A DNA stretch of 64,000 bases, taken from NCBI RefSeq assembly GCF_042666235.1, contig NZ_JBHTFQ010000012.1:26410-90409 (forward strand). The letters run 5' to 3'. This document shows positions 16,741-27,079 of the stretch, piece by piece. Made by a program: the position numbers and the translations under genes. The stretch comes from Halodurantibacterium daqingensis. GTDB taxonomy: Bacteria > Pseudomonadota > Alphaproteobacteria > Rhodobacterales > Rhodobacteraceae. Under the pieces are notes generated by a model that worked only from the letters and a program-made list of their open reading frames with translations, searched no databases and was not told where the DNA came from. Positions within the stretch are counted from its first letter, which is position 1. Each line of letters starts with the position of its first letter.

Positions 16741-16938
16741 ATGAAATTCGACATCACGCTCATCTTCACCGTCGCAGCAGTCTGGGCGGTTCTGGCGCTG
16801 GCCTATGCGCTGGCGCCCTGGTCGGGCATGATCGGCTATGCCTGGGTCTGGGGCTTCGGTGCGGCGCTGTTCCTCGGACTGGGGTTGGCGTTGCGGAGAG
16901 CATCCGCCGCCCATCTCAAAGTGGAGGGCAGATCATGA
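16741..16938 (+). CDS. Small membrane protein, possible oxidase accessory subunit
   Basis: 65 residues from ATG 16741, which has AAGGA upstream; an in-frame ATG at 16714 is also possible. Two hydrophobic helices (ITLIFTVAAVWAVLALAYALAPW and GYAWVWGFGAALFLGLGLAL) are followed by a short polar tail. It lies 16 nt after the oxidase-like subunit I and overlaps the copper ATPase start by 4 nt. Its size and position suit a small oxidase or transporter subunit; the family is not recognised. Confidence 0.65.
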   Translation: MKFDITLIFTVAAVWAVLALAYALAPWSGMIGYAWVWGFGAALFLGLGLALRRASAAHLKVEGRS

Positions 16939-19214
16939 CCGATCAAGCCAAACCCACCGCCCACAGTGCAACCGTCACACTCACCGTGCCCGGTATGGGC
17001 AGCGATCATTGTGCCGGAATCGTCAAGACCTCGCTCAGCCGTCTGGATGGCATCGGCGCGGTTCGGACAAGCATTGCCAGCCACCGTGTCGAGGTGTCCC
17101 ACGATCCGGGCAAGGTCGATGCCGCCGCGATGCGGGTCGCCGTCGAGCGCGCTGGGTATGAGGTCGATGCGATCGAAACCGCAGAAAGCCGGTCGCCAGC
17201 GGGAGCCGCCGAGTCCGAAGATCGCTACCTGTCGCAGGCCTGGAACCGGCTGGTCTTTGCCGCCGTTCCGGCCACGCTGATCATGCTGATCATGGTCCCG
17301 CACATGTTCTGGGCGAAGATCCCGGGGTATCTGCTGATCGTCGCGGTGCTGGCCTTTCCGGTCGTCTTCCTGCGCGGTGGCTGGGCCACACATGTCTCGG
17401 CCTGGCGGTCACTGACCAACCGCACCGCCAATATGGACGTCCTGATCTCGATGGGCAGCCTGCCGCCCTATCTGATCGGGTTGATCGGCTTCGTCTATCC
17501 GATGACCTCGTTCATCGAGATGGCGGCGACGATCATGACTTTCCACTTGCTGGGCCGCTATCTGGAAACCCGCGCCAAGGGCCGCGCCAGCCAGGCGATC
17601 AAGCGGCTGATCACCATGGGCGCCAAGACCGCCTCGGTGCTGCGCGACGGTCAGGAGGTCGAGCTACCGGTGGCCGAATTGCAGCCCGGCGATGTGATGG
17701 TGGTGCGCCCCGGTGCCAAGGTGCCCACCGATGGCGAGATCGTGGAGGGCAACAGCCATCTGGACGAATCCATCGCCACGGGTGAATCCGTGCCTGTCGA
17801 AAAGGGCCCGGGCGATGCCGTGATCGGCGCCACGATCAACAAGGAGGGGCTTTTGAGGGTGCGCGCCACGCGCGTCGGTGCCGATACCTTCCTTGCGCAG
17901 GTCATCCGGCTGGTCGAGGAAGCACAGGGATCGAAGGTGCCGATCCAGGAGTTCGCCGACTGGTTGACCGGCAAGTTCGTGCCGGCAGTGCTCATCATCA
18001 GCCTTGCCAGCTTCGCCATGTGGCTGGTTCTCGGTGAGAGCCTGCGGCCGGTGCTCGGCTGGGGGGCGGGGTTCCTGCCCTGGGTCAATCCGGACCTTGC
18101 GCCGTTGATGGTGGGGGTTCTTTCGGGCGTCGCGGTGCTGGTCATTGCCTGTCCCTGCGCGCTGGGACTGGCAACGCCGACGGCCTTGATGGTGGGCTCC
18201 GGCATGGGGGCCGAGCGCGGTGTGCTGATCCGCTCGGGCGAGGCAATCCAGACTCTGAAGGACATCAAGGTGGTGGTGCTCGACAAGACCGGCACCGTCA
18301 CCAAGGGCAAGCCCGCGCTGACCGATGTCCACGCGCTGGAAGGCTTTGACGAGGCACAGGTGCTGCGCTCTGCAGCCTCGGTCGAGGCCGGGTCCGAACA
18401 CCCGCTTGCGCAGGCCATCGTCGCGGGCGCGCGAGAACGCGGGCTGGACATTCCGGAGGTTGCGAAGTTCCGATCCATCACCGCGCGCGGGGTTCAGGGC
18501 GAGGTCGAGGGCGGCATGGTTTGCGTTGGAAGCCGACGGCTGCTGACCGAGGCTGGCATCCCACCCGAGGCGCTGGAGAGCCGGCTGGTCATACTGGAGA
18601 CCGAGGGCAAGACCGCGATGCTGGTCGCGATCGGCGACCGGCCGGCGGGGCTGGTGGCGGTGGCCGACACGATCAAGGAAGACTCCAAGGCCGCCATCGC
18701 CGCGATGCAGGCGCTTGGCATCCACGTTGTCATGGTCACCGGCGACAACGAGCGCACCGCGCGTCATGTCGCGGCGCAGGTGGGTCTGGACGAGGTCAAG
18801 GCCGGTGTTCTGCCCGAGGGCAAGGTCGAGGCGATCCGCGCATTGCAGGCCCAGCATGGCGAGAAGGTCGCCATGGTCGGTGACGGGATCAACGATGCCC
18901 CGGCGCTCAAGCAGGCCAATGTCGGCATCGCGATCGGCGCAGGCGCCGATGTGGCGATCGAGGCGGCCGATGTCACCCTGGTCACCGGCGAACTGACCAA
19001 GGTGGTCGAGGCAATCCAGCTTTCGAAAGCCACGTTCCGCAAGATCGTTGAGAACCTCTTCTGGGCCTGGTTCTACAATCTCGCGGCGATACCTGTCGCC
19101 GCGCTCGGCCTCCTGCATCCGATGATCGGCGTCATCGCCATGACCGCAAGCTCGCTCTCGGTGATCGGCAATTCGCTGCTCTTGCGGCGAGCCAGAATCG
19201 GGGTGGGCAAATGA
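16935..19214 (+). CDS. copA: Cu(I)-exporting P1B-type ATPase
   Basis: 759 residues. The N-terminal HMA-like domain (about 12-75) is altered: the metal loop reads G-M-G-S-D-H-C instead of G-M-T-C-x-x-C, leaving a single Cys. Then come eight membrane helices, an actuator with TGES, the transmembrane metal site C-P-C near residue 405, DKTGT near 450, and GDGINDAP. The last helices have WFYN and MTASSLSVIGNS, the Tyr-Asn and Met-Ser-Ser-type residues of Cu(I) pumps. It moves Cu(I) to the periplasm and may serve the adjacent oxidase-like complex (FixI/CopA2-type role) rather than detoxification; that is inference. Confidence 0.92.
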   Translation: MTDQAKPTAHSATVTLTVPGMGSDHCAGIVKTSLSRLDGIGAVRTSIASHRVEVSHDPGKVDAAAMRVAVERAGYEVDAIETAESRSPAGAAESEDRYLSQAWNRLVFAAVPATLIMLIMVPHMFWAKIPGYLLIVAVLAFPVVFLRGGWATHVSAWRSLTNRTANMDVLISMGSLPPYLIGLIGFVYPMTSFIEMAATIMTFHLLGRYLETRAKGRASQAIKRLITMGAKTASVLRDGQEVELPVAELQPGDVMVVRPGAKVPTDGEIVEGNSHLDESIATGESVPVEKGPGDAVIGATINKEGLLRVRATRVGADTFLAQVIRLVEEAQGSKVPIQEFADWLTGKFVPAVLIISLASFAMWLVLGESLRPVLGWGAGFLPWVNPDLAPLMVGVLSGVAVLVIACPCALGLATPTALMVGSGMGAERGVLIRSGEAIQTLKDIKVVVLDKTGTVTKGKPALTDVHALEGFDEAQVLRSAASVEAGSEHPLAQAIVAGARERGLDIPEVAKFRSITARGVQGEVEGGMVCVGSRRLLTEAGIPPEALESRLVILETEGKTAMLVAIGDRPAGLVAVADTIKEDSKAAIAAMQALGIHVVMVTGDNERTARHVAAQVGLDEVKAGVLPEGKVEAIRALQAQHGEKVAMVGDGINDAPALKQANVGIAIGAGADVAIEAADVTLVTGELTKVVEAIQLSKATFRKIVENLFWAWFYNLAAIPVAALGLLHPMIGVIAMTASSLSVIGNSLLLRRARIGVGK

Positions 19215-19438
19215 TGGATCCCTCAGAGCAGAAATCCGGTGATGCCTCCCCGAAGCCGGGCTGGCACAGCTCGCCACCTGTGGTTGCCGCCTGTGTGGTG
19301 CTGGCCGGGCTGGGGCTGGCACTGGCTTTCGAGCATCGCGTGCATCTGATGGCTAGCCTGCCACTGATGCTGCCGCTTGGGATTTGCCTCGCGATGCATG
19401 TCTTCATGCATCGCGGCCATGGCGGCGGCGGCCGATGA
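19211..19438 (+). CDS. DUF2933-family small membrane protein
   Basis: 75 residues with two membrane helices and the C-terminal signature MHVFMHRGHGGGGR of DUF2933 proteins, which occur beside copper resistance genes. The His/Met tail could bind metal. It overlaps the copper ATPase stop by 4 nt. Confidence 0.78.
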   Translation: MMDPSEQKSGDASPKPGWHSSPPVVAACVVLAGLGLALAFEHRVHLMASLPLMLPLGICLAMHVFMHRGHGGGGR

Positions 19439-19476
19439 CACCGCCGCGGCGAATTAGGAAGACGGAGAATGACCAA

Positions 19477-20385
19477 ATGAGAACCAATATCAAGATCACC
19501 CGCCGCAGCATGCTCATGGCCTCGGGTCTGGGCGCACTTGGTCTTGGCGGGGCATTTGCTCTCGGCTTCGGTGCACCTGCCCGTGCCGAAACACCGCTTG
19601 CCACTTTGCTTTCGCGCACGCATGTCCATGGGCTGGCGGTCGACCGGCAGGACCCGCACCGCCTGCTGATCGCCACGCATCACGGGCTGCACGCGCTCGA
19701 TATCGACAGCGGGTTGACCATGCAGGTCTCCGATCACCGCGACGACCTGATGGGTTTTGTCGCCCACCCCGTGGAGCCCGGTGCCTTCCTCGCCAGCGGC
19801 CATCCCGCGCGCGGCGGCAATCTGGGGGTCATCGCCAGTTCGGACGGCGGCGAGCGCTGGGTGCAGATTTCGGCCGGCGTGAACGGGCCGGTGGATTTCC
19901 ACCAGATGGACATCAGCAAGGCCGATCCGGCCGTGGTCTGGGGCAACCATGGCGGGCTCCAGCGCAGCCGCGACGGCGGTGCGACCTGGGAGCGGGTGGC
20001 CGATGCGCCGACCGGGCTGATCGACATCGCCGCTTCGGCACGCGACCCGGAACGGCTCTATGCTGCGACCGAGGGCGGGCTCTGGGTCAGCGCCGGCGAT
20101 GCACGGAACTGGCAGCGCGCCCATCCCGCACAGGCGCCGGTGAGCTTTGTCGAGGTGACGGCCGATGGCATCCTTCATGCCTTCATCCTAGGCGAGGGCC
20201 TCGTGCGCCGGGCCGAGGATGAAACGGCTTGGGAGAGCCTCCACCCCGGCTTCCAGGATCGGTTCCTGCTTTATTTCGCCGCCGATCCGCTGACACCGGA
20301 ACGCGTCTTCGCGGCAACCCAGCACGGCGAATTGCTGGCTTCCGAGGATGGCGGACGCAGCTGGCGCCGACTGGGCATCGAATAA
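19477..20385 (+). CDS. Tat-exported BNR/F510_1955-like repeat protein
   Basis: 302 residues from ATG 19477, where a twin-arginine signal begins (KITRRSMLMASGLG, cleavage near ARA). The mature part is a beta-propeller-like protein with BNR/sialidase-type repeats (SSDGGERW, SRDGGATW, ASEDGGRSWRRLG). It opens with HVHGLAVDRQDPHRLLIAT, typical of the F510_1955 group in copper islands. Hydrolase activity is not supported by any visible catalytic motif; it may be a periplasmic sensor or scaffold. Confidence 0.75.
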   Translation: MRTNIKITRRSMLMASGLGALGLGGAFALGFGAPARAETPLATLLSRTHVHGLAVDRQDPHRLLIATHHGLHALDIDSGLTMQVSDHRDDLMGFVAHPVEPGAFLASGHPARGGNLGVIASSDGGERWVQISAGVNGPVDFHQMDISKADPAVVWGNHGGLQRSRDGGATWERVADAPTGLIDIAASARDPERLYAATEGGLWVSAGDARNWQRAHPAQAPVSFVEVTADGILHAFILGEGLVRRAEDETAWESLHPGFQDRFLLYFAADPLTPERVFAATQHGELLASEDGGRSWRRLGIE

Positions 20386-20452
20386 CCCCGCCGCGCGCGG
20401 TCCTCATCCGTGCGCGACTTCCAAGACCAACCCCGATGAATGGAGAGAGACC

Positions 20453-21079
20453 ATGACGACCAGAACCGCACTGACCGGCCTTCTCGCTGGCGCCGCCCTG
20501 TTTGCGATGAGCATGAGCGCCACGGCGCAGACCACTGATGACGACCATGCGGCCCACCACCCCGAGGTCGAGGCGACGGCGCCCGAGGGGGATGCGGGAC
20601 CTGCCGACGCCTCCGGGATGCCTGGCATGATGGGCATGATGACGCCCGAGATGATGCAGATGATGATGCGCATGATGGGCGAGGGCGGGATGCCCGGGAT
20701 GATGGGTGGCATGCGCGGCGGCCCGATGGCCGAGGGAATGCCGGGCCGCGGCATGATGGGCCAAGGCATGATGGGGATGCACGGCATGCCGATGGGCCCG
20801 ATGATGCACGGCCTCCATGGGCAGATGGGCGGCCACGCCCTCGGCCCCGGCGCGCTCTATGGCATGCACCACAGTGCGCCCAGCGAGATGACGCCGGCCC
20901 GCGTCGAGACGTACCTCGCGCATCTTCTCGAGCGCCACGGCAACCCGCGCCTCGAGATCGGCGAGATCACCGAGGCCGAGGATGGCAGCATCATCGCCGA
21001 GATCGTCACGGTGGACGGCTCGCTCGTCCAGCGCCTCGCCTTCAACCGATATCCGGGCCTGTTCCGGCAGATCGACTGA
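20453..21079 (+). CDS. Met-rich exported copper-binding protein
   Basis: 208 residues from ATG 20453 with a signal peptide (cleavage near ATAQ). The middle (about 55-135) is extremely rich in Met, Gly and His (MPGMMGMMTPEMMQMMMRMM and similar), a pattern used for Cu(I) binding in the periplasm. The C-terminal 65 residues form a small PepSY-like alpha/beta region (EIGEITEAEDGSIIAEIVT). It precedes the small membrane peptide and DUF302 genes. Confidence 0.75.
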   Translation: MTTRTALTGLLAGAALFAMSMSATAQTTDDDHAAHHPEVEATAPEGDAGPADASGMPGMMGMMTPEMMQMMMRMMGEGGMPGMMGGMRGGPMAEGMPGRGMMGQGMMGMHGMPMGPMMHGLHGQMGGHALGPGALYGMHHSAPSEMTPARVETYLAHLLERHGNPRLEIGEITEAEDGSIIAEIVTVDGSLVQRLAFNRYPGLFRQID

Positions 21080-21134
21080 CGCGGGCCTGCCCGGCCAAGG
21101 GCCAACAGTAGCACCAACCCGAAAGGAGACTGCC

Positions 21135-21233
21135 ATGATGAACGGATGGGGAATGGGGTTCGGCGGGATCTGGATGATCCTGATCCTTGTCGGCCTCGCG
21201 ATCGCGGCGCTGATCAAGTATCTGATGAAATGA
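21135..21233 (+). CDS. 32-residue membrane peptide
   Basis: Starts at ATG 21135 with AAAGGAGA about 6 nt upstream. The product begins MMNGWGMGFGGIWM, then has one membrane helix and ends KYLMK. Similar short Trp/Gly/Met-rich peptides, often at the N-terminus of SHOCT proteins, are common in copper islands. It sits 12 nt before DUF302 and is too short for most gene finders. Confidence 0.65.
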   Translation: MMNGWGMGFGGIWMILILVGLAIAALIKYLMK

Positions 21234-21245
21234 AAGGAACGGACC

Positions 21246-21632
21246 ATGAGCTACACGCATGACCGGACGATCACGGATGCTTCGATCGACGCAGTGGACG
21301 CGCGCATCCGCAAGGCGCTGAGCGAGCAGGGCTTCGGCGTGCTGACCGAGATCGACGTCAAGGCCACCCTGAAGGCCAAGATCGGCACCGAGGTCGATGA
21401 TTACCGCATCCTCGGCGCCTGCAGCCCGGCCATGGCCTACAAGGCCATTCAGGTCGAACCGCGGGTTGGCGCGATGCTGCCGTGCAATGTGATTCTGCGC
21501 GCAGTGAAGGGTGGCGTGGAGATCAGCGCCATCGACCCCGTCGCCTCGATGCAGGCCATCGACAACAAGGACCTGCAAAGGATTGCCGACGAAGTGCGGC
21601 AGATGCTGGTCGAGGCGGTCGAGGCCGCCTGA
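21246..21632 (+). CDS. DUF302-family protein
   Basis: 128 residues, a single DUF302 domain: FGVLTEIDVKATLKAKIG, DDYRILGACSPAMAYKAI, GAMLPCNVILRAV. The conserved Cys of the GAC and PCN motifs are present. No signal peptide. DUF302 proteins accompany metal and sulfur genes; the biochemical role is unknown. Its stop shares one base with the next start (TGATG). Confidence 0.88.
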   Translation: MSYTHDRTITDASIDAVDARIRKALSEQGFGVLTEIDVKATLKAKIGTEVDDYRILGACSPAMAYKAIQVEPRVGAMLPCNVILRAVKGGVEISAIDPVASMQAIDNKDLQRIADEVRQMLVEAVEAA

Positions 21633-22156
21633 TGGGCACGGGTTCCAGAAACGCGGCGCGCGCCGAGGCTACTGGCACCGGCGCGCGCCCGGCCGGTCTT
21701 TGGGAGGCGCCGGAATTGCCGGTCGCTTTCTTTTCCTTCCTGCTGCACTTCGTCTGGGAGTTCGTGCAGGTGCCGGTCTTCGCAGACATGGCCGAGATGG
21801 CGCATTGGGAGGCGATCAAGCTCTGCATGTCGGCAACCTTTGGTGATGTCGGTTTCGCCCTGACGGCTTTCTGGATCGCAAGCCTCGCGGCGCGCAGCCG
21901 GGACTGGCTCTTTGGACCGGCGAGGCTACCCATCGTGATCTTTATAGGTATCGGCATCGCCCTGACGGTCGGGTTCGAATACTATTACACCAACGTCAGC
22001 CTGCGCTGGACCTATTCGGACGCGATGCCGCTGGTGCCGCCCTTCGGCACCGGATTCAGCCCGCTCATGCAATGGCTGATCCTCCCGCCGCTCGTGATCT
22101 GGCTGACCCGCCGGCACCTGCTGGGGGCGCGAGCGATCCGGGAAGGCAATGCATGA
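21632..22156 (+). CDS. Integral membrane protein, unknown family
   Basis: 174 residues with about five hydrophobic segments. After a polar N-terminus comes LPVAFFSFLLHFVWEFVQVPVF with conserved-looking His, Trp and Glu, then FEYYYTNVSLRWTYSDAMP and PPLVIWLTRRHLLG. Stop and start overlap both neighbours (TGATG and ATGA), so it is made with DUF302 and the 156-residue membrane protein. Function not recognised. Confidence 0.7.
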   Translation: MGTGSRNAARAEATGTGARPAGLWEAPELPVAFFSFLLHFVWEFVQVPVFADMAEMAHWEAIKLCMSATFGDVGFALTAFWIASLAARSRDWLFGPARLPIVIFIGIGIALTVGFEYYYTNVSLRWTYSDAMPLVPPFGTGFSPLMQWLILPPLVIWLTRRHLLGARAIREGNA

Positions 22157-22623
22157 ACCATGGTGATCTGCCGCCAGCCTTGGGCCTGCTGCGACCGCTG
22201 GTCACCGCAGTCCTCGCCGGGCTTGCCGGGTTGGCGGTGCACAGCACGCTGATGCTGGTCAAGGACGCCTTTGGCATTCTGCCGGGCTTTCAGCCCTACG
22301 ACGATTTCCAGCGCCTGCTGGGGGGCTGGGCGGGTGCGCAGCTGGGAAGCCTCGTGCCCTATCTGACCGGCGCGATGATCTGGGGGTTCCTCTATGCCCG
22401 GCTGCACCCCCATCTCCCCGGCGGGAGTTTCTGGGCAAAGGGTCTCGGTTTCGCGCTCATTGCCTGGGGCGCGATGAGCACGGGGTTCTTCCTCCTGGCA
22501 GGGCATGGCCTGTTCGGACTACGCATGGGTTATGGGATCTGGCCGGCCCTTTTCATGTTGCCGATGCTGGCGACTTTCAGTCTTGCGTTGAGTTTCACCC
22601 ATTCCCGTCTGCGGGCAGCATGA
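22153..22623 (+). CDS. Four-helix membrane protein, unknown family
   Basis: 156 residues from ATG 22153 (overlapping the previous stop). Four hydrophobic helices: LVTAVLAGLAGLAVHSTLMLV, LGSLVPYLTGAMIWGFLYARL, LGFALIAWGAMSTGFFLLAG and WPALFMLPMLATFSLALSF. No known motif is seen. It is the last gene of the rightward copper cluster and converges with 22655-23314, leaving 31 bp between. Confidence 0.68.
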   Translation: MNHGDLPPALGLLRPLVTAVLAGLAGLAVHSTLMLVKDAFGILPGFQPYDDFQRLLGGWAGAQLGSLVPYLTGAMIWGFLYARLHPHLPGGSFWAKGLGFALIAWGAMSTGFFLLAGHGLFGLRMGYGIWPALFMLPMLATFSLALSFTHSRLRAA

Positions 22624-22654
22624 TCTCGTCTGTGCCAGGCAGCATGGTGCCGGA

Positions 22655-23314
22655 TCAGAAATACCCAGCCAGCAGTGCCGAGAACCCCGTAAGCAGCAGC
22701 GCCTGCAGCCCGAAGATCGCCAGCGCCAGCGCGATCAGCAGCGGCATGGTTGGCGTCGACAGGGCACGCGCCTGCATCGCCCCGCCAACCATCGCCATAT
22801 GCAGCGGGAGGGCACTGATGAGCGTGGCATAGAGATAGACGCCTGAGAGATTCGCGAAGGCGGCTGACTGGGTCAGCGTCGGCCCGACGACGCGAAGCCC
22901 TTGCACCGGGTCGCCGCCGAACGAGCCGAACATGAGCGCCGAAGCCGGATAGATCACCACATGCAGCGCGATGAAGGCGCCGATGCGGGCAGGAAGGTCG
23001 ATGGCAAGTGCGCGCGCCGGGCTCAGCCGGCGGCTCCGAAGTTGCGCAAAGAGGATCAGACCGAAGGCATTGACGACAAGGACAACCGGCAGGCCATTGG
23101 TGGCGATCTGCCGCACGAAGCGCGGTAGTGCCGCGTCTGTGGCCAGCAGATGCGGCCACAGTCCTGGCGACAGCGCGATGTAGAGCGCGAGGGTCGGCGC
23201 GAGGCCGGCGAGCGAGAGCAGAACGACATTCCGGGCAAATCGCAGGAATGGCAGCTCGACCGAGAAATGCCGGTCGAGCCAGGCGAGCACAGCAGATTGC
23301 GGCTTGGTTGCCAC
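22655..23314 (-). CDS. Multi-helix membrane protein, unknown family
   Basis: 219 residues with about five or six membrane helices (ARNVVLLSLAGLAPTLALYIAL, GLPVVLVVNAFGLILFAQL, AFIALHVVIYPASALMFGSF, LYATLISALPLHMAMVGGAM, LLIALALAIFGLQALLLTGF). It lies 51 bp downstream of the cytochrome c gene and probably belongs to the CueR-driven copZ transcript. Function not recognised. Confidence 0.7.
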   Translation of the reverse strand: MATKPQSAVLAWLDRHFSVELPFLRFARNVVLLSLAGLAPTLALYIALSPGLWPHLLATDAALPRFVRQIATNGLPVVLVVNAFGLILFAQLRSRRLSPARALAIDLPARIGAFIALHVVIYPASALMFGSFGGDPVQGLRVVGPTLTQSAAFANLSGVYLYATLISALPLHMAMVGGAMQARALSTPTMPLLIALALAIFGLQALLLTGFSALLAGYF

Positions 23315-23365
23315 GTCGTTTTCTCCTGCGTCGGGCGGCCCCTCGGCTCGTAATCGGTGCCTTAC

Positions 23366-23833
23366 CTAATCTGCGCCCTCCGCTGCGGTGCGCTCTGCCT
23401 GAAACGCGCGCATCCGCTCGGGCCAGGTTGACCTGATATAGGCCAAGATCGCCTCGATCTCGGCGTCACTCAGTACGTCGTCGAAGGCGGGCATGCCGGA
23501 ATCGAACCTCACCCCCAGGTCGTCGAGAAAAGCCTGCCCGCCGCGGCGCGTGTAGTCGAACAGCATTGCGTCGCCATGATGCCAGGTGTGGCCGGTCTCG
23601 TCATGCGGCGGGGCGGGAAAGCGGCCATCCGGTCCACGGCTTTGCCAGTCGGGGGCACCTTCGAGATTTACACCATGGCAGGCCGCACAATGTTCAACGT
23701 AGAGCGCTCGGCCTTCAGCAATCTCGTCTGCGCTGACCGGAGACACCAGGACCATGGTGCCGAGCAGGGCCATAAGGACGAAGGCAGCGCCCGGCGCTCC
23801 AATGCCGGGCGCGTAGCGTTCACTGCAAGCCAC
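23366..23833 (-). CDS. Exported c-type cytochrome
   Basis: 155 residues. Signal peptide (about 15-35, cleavage near VSA), then one class I cytochrome c domain with heme motif C-A-A-C-H-G and axial Met in SGMPAFDDVLSDAEIEAILAYI. A His-rich insert (DETGHTWHHGD) sits between them. It overlaps the DUF305 end by 14 nt. It likely accepts electrons in the periplasm, perhaps from copper oxidation. Confidence 0.86.
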   Translation of the reverse strand: MACSERYAPGIGAPGAAFVLMALLGTMVLVSPVSADEIAEGRALYVEHCAACHGVNLEGAPDWQSRGPDGRFPAPPHDETGHTWHHGDAMLFDYTRRGGQAFLDDLGVRFDSGMPAFDDVLSDAEIEAILAYIRSTWPERMRAFQAERTAAEGAD

Positions 23834-24233
23834 GGGCGGCCAACCATGCGCGCATCATGGCGATCTCGCCTTCCTGGGCACCGATAACCTCTTCGGCGAG
23901 GGCCCGGATCTCGGGGTCGGAGCCATGTTCCAGCACCACGCGGGCCATGTCGATGGCGCCCTGGTGGTGGGGGATCATGCCGCGAACGAAATCCACATCG
24001 GCATCGCCGGTGAACTCGATGGCCATATCGGCGTGCATCCGGTCATTGGCGGCCATGTAGGCGGCGATGACCGGATTGTCGCTGGTCGCGACCTGGGCGC
24101 CGTGCGCTCCATGATCCATGGCGCCGTGGTTCATGGCCCCGTGGCCACCCTGGCTCATCTGTGACTGCGCGTAGGTCAAGCCGCCGGCCGCAATCGCGGC
24201 ACCAAGCAGAAATGCGAAGGACAGTTTTTTCAT
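23820..24233 (-). CDS. DUF305-family exported protein
   Basis: 137 residues. Signal peptide (cleavage near TYA), a Met/His linker (GGHGAMNHGAMDHGAHGA), then DUF305 with NDRMHADM, VDFVRGMIPHHQGAIDMA and EGEIAMMRAWLA. These ferritin-like His and Met residues suit periplasmic copper binding. It begins 11 nt after copZ. Confidence 0.9.
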   Translation of the reverse strand: MKKLSFAFLLGAAIAAGGLTYAQSQMSQGGHGAMNHGAMDHGAHGAQVATSDNPVIAAYMAANDRMHADMAIEFTGDADVDFVRGMIPHHQGAIDMARVVLEHGSDPEIRALAEEVIGAQEGEIAMMRAWLAARGLQ

Positions 24234-24244
24234 CAGGTTTCTCC

Positions 24245-24448
24245 TTATTGGATCGTTGCCGAAAACCCGGCCGCTTCAAGGGCGGGCAGGAAGGCGGTAC
24301 TGGGCTGGCTGGACTGGACCGTGACCCTGCGCGAGGCAGGATCGGCGTCGACGGTCGCGGTCGGATCCACGGTCTGAATGGCCCGGGCGACGCCCCGAAC
24401 GCATCCGCCGCAGGTCATGTTCTCGATATGAAACTGCATAAGGCGCAC
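24245..24448 (-). CDS. copZ: CopZ-like copper chaperone (HMA domain)
   Basis: 67 residues, a single heavy-metal-associated domain with N-M-T-C-G-G-C-V, binding Cu(I) through its Cys pair, and the usual beta-alpha-beta ending ALEAAGFSATIQ. It would carry cytosolic Cu(I) to CopA and CueR. It is the first gene behind the leftward CueR-type promoter at 24472-24502. Confidence 0.92.
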   Translation of the reverse strand: MRLMQFHIENMTCGGCVRGVARAIQTVDPTATVDADPASRRVTVQSSQPSTAFLPALEAAGFSATIQ

Positions 24449-24471
24449 CTTTTATCTGGTTGATGAAAAGG

Positions 24472-24502
24472 CAGATAGGGCTTCCCACCGTTGGAAGGTC
24501 AA
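24472..24502 (-). promoter_or_regulatory. CueR-type promoter for copZ
   Basis: Read on the minus strand: -35 TTGACC, a 19-bp spacer and -10 TATCTG. Within the spacer and -35 lies ACCTTCC-N7-GGAAG, the CueR inverted repeat. A 19-bp spacer is the MerR-family signature: the activator twists the DNA when metal binds. It faces copZ-DUF305-cytochrome c and lies back to back with the copA promoter. Confidence 0.85.
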
Positions 24503-24540
24503 GGGCGCAGAAGCAAGTTTCAGCTTTTCTGACACAGGGC

Positions 24541-24571
24541 TTGACCTTCCCATTGTTGGAAGGCTCATCTT
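24541..24571 (+). promoter_or_regulatory. CueR-type promoter for copA
   Basis: -35 TTGACC with the inverted repeat ACCTTCC-CATTGTT-GGAAGG (24544-24563), followed at 18-19 bp by a weak -10 (TCATCT/CATCTT). It faces copA, whose ATG is at 24608. CueR, encoded at the end of this operon, is the expected activator. Confidence 0.85.
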
Positions 24572-24607
24572 GGGCGCTGACACCTTCCCTGCTGCTGCGA
24601 GAACCCC

Positions 24608-27075
<2,468 letters not shown>

Positions 27076-27079
<4 letters not shown>

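Noticed and set aside
17664..19322. 552-codon minus-strand frame opposite the first copper ATPase
   Set aside because: Low-complexity Arg/His/Gln-rich shadow of a GC-rich coding gene.
20610..20830. Repeated ATG-rich sequence that resembles a tandem repeat
   Set aside because: It is the coding sequence for a Met/Gly-rich copper-binding segment, not a DNA repeat array or CRISPR.
20183..21247. His/Ala-rich minus-strand frame
   Set aside because: Reverse reading of the Met-rich gene (ATG repeats give CAT, that is His); not a metal-binding protein.
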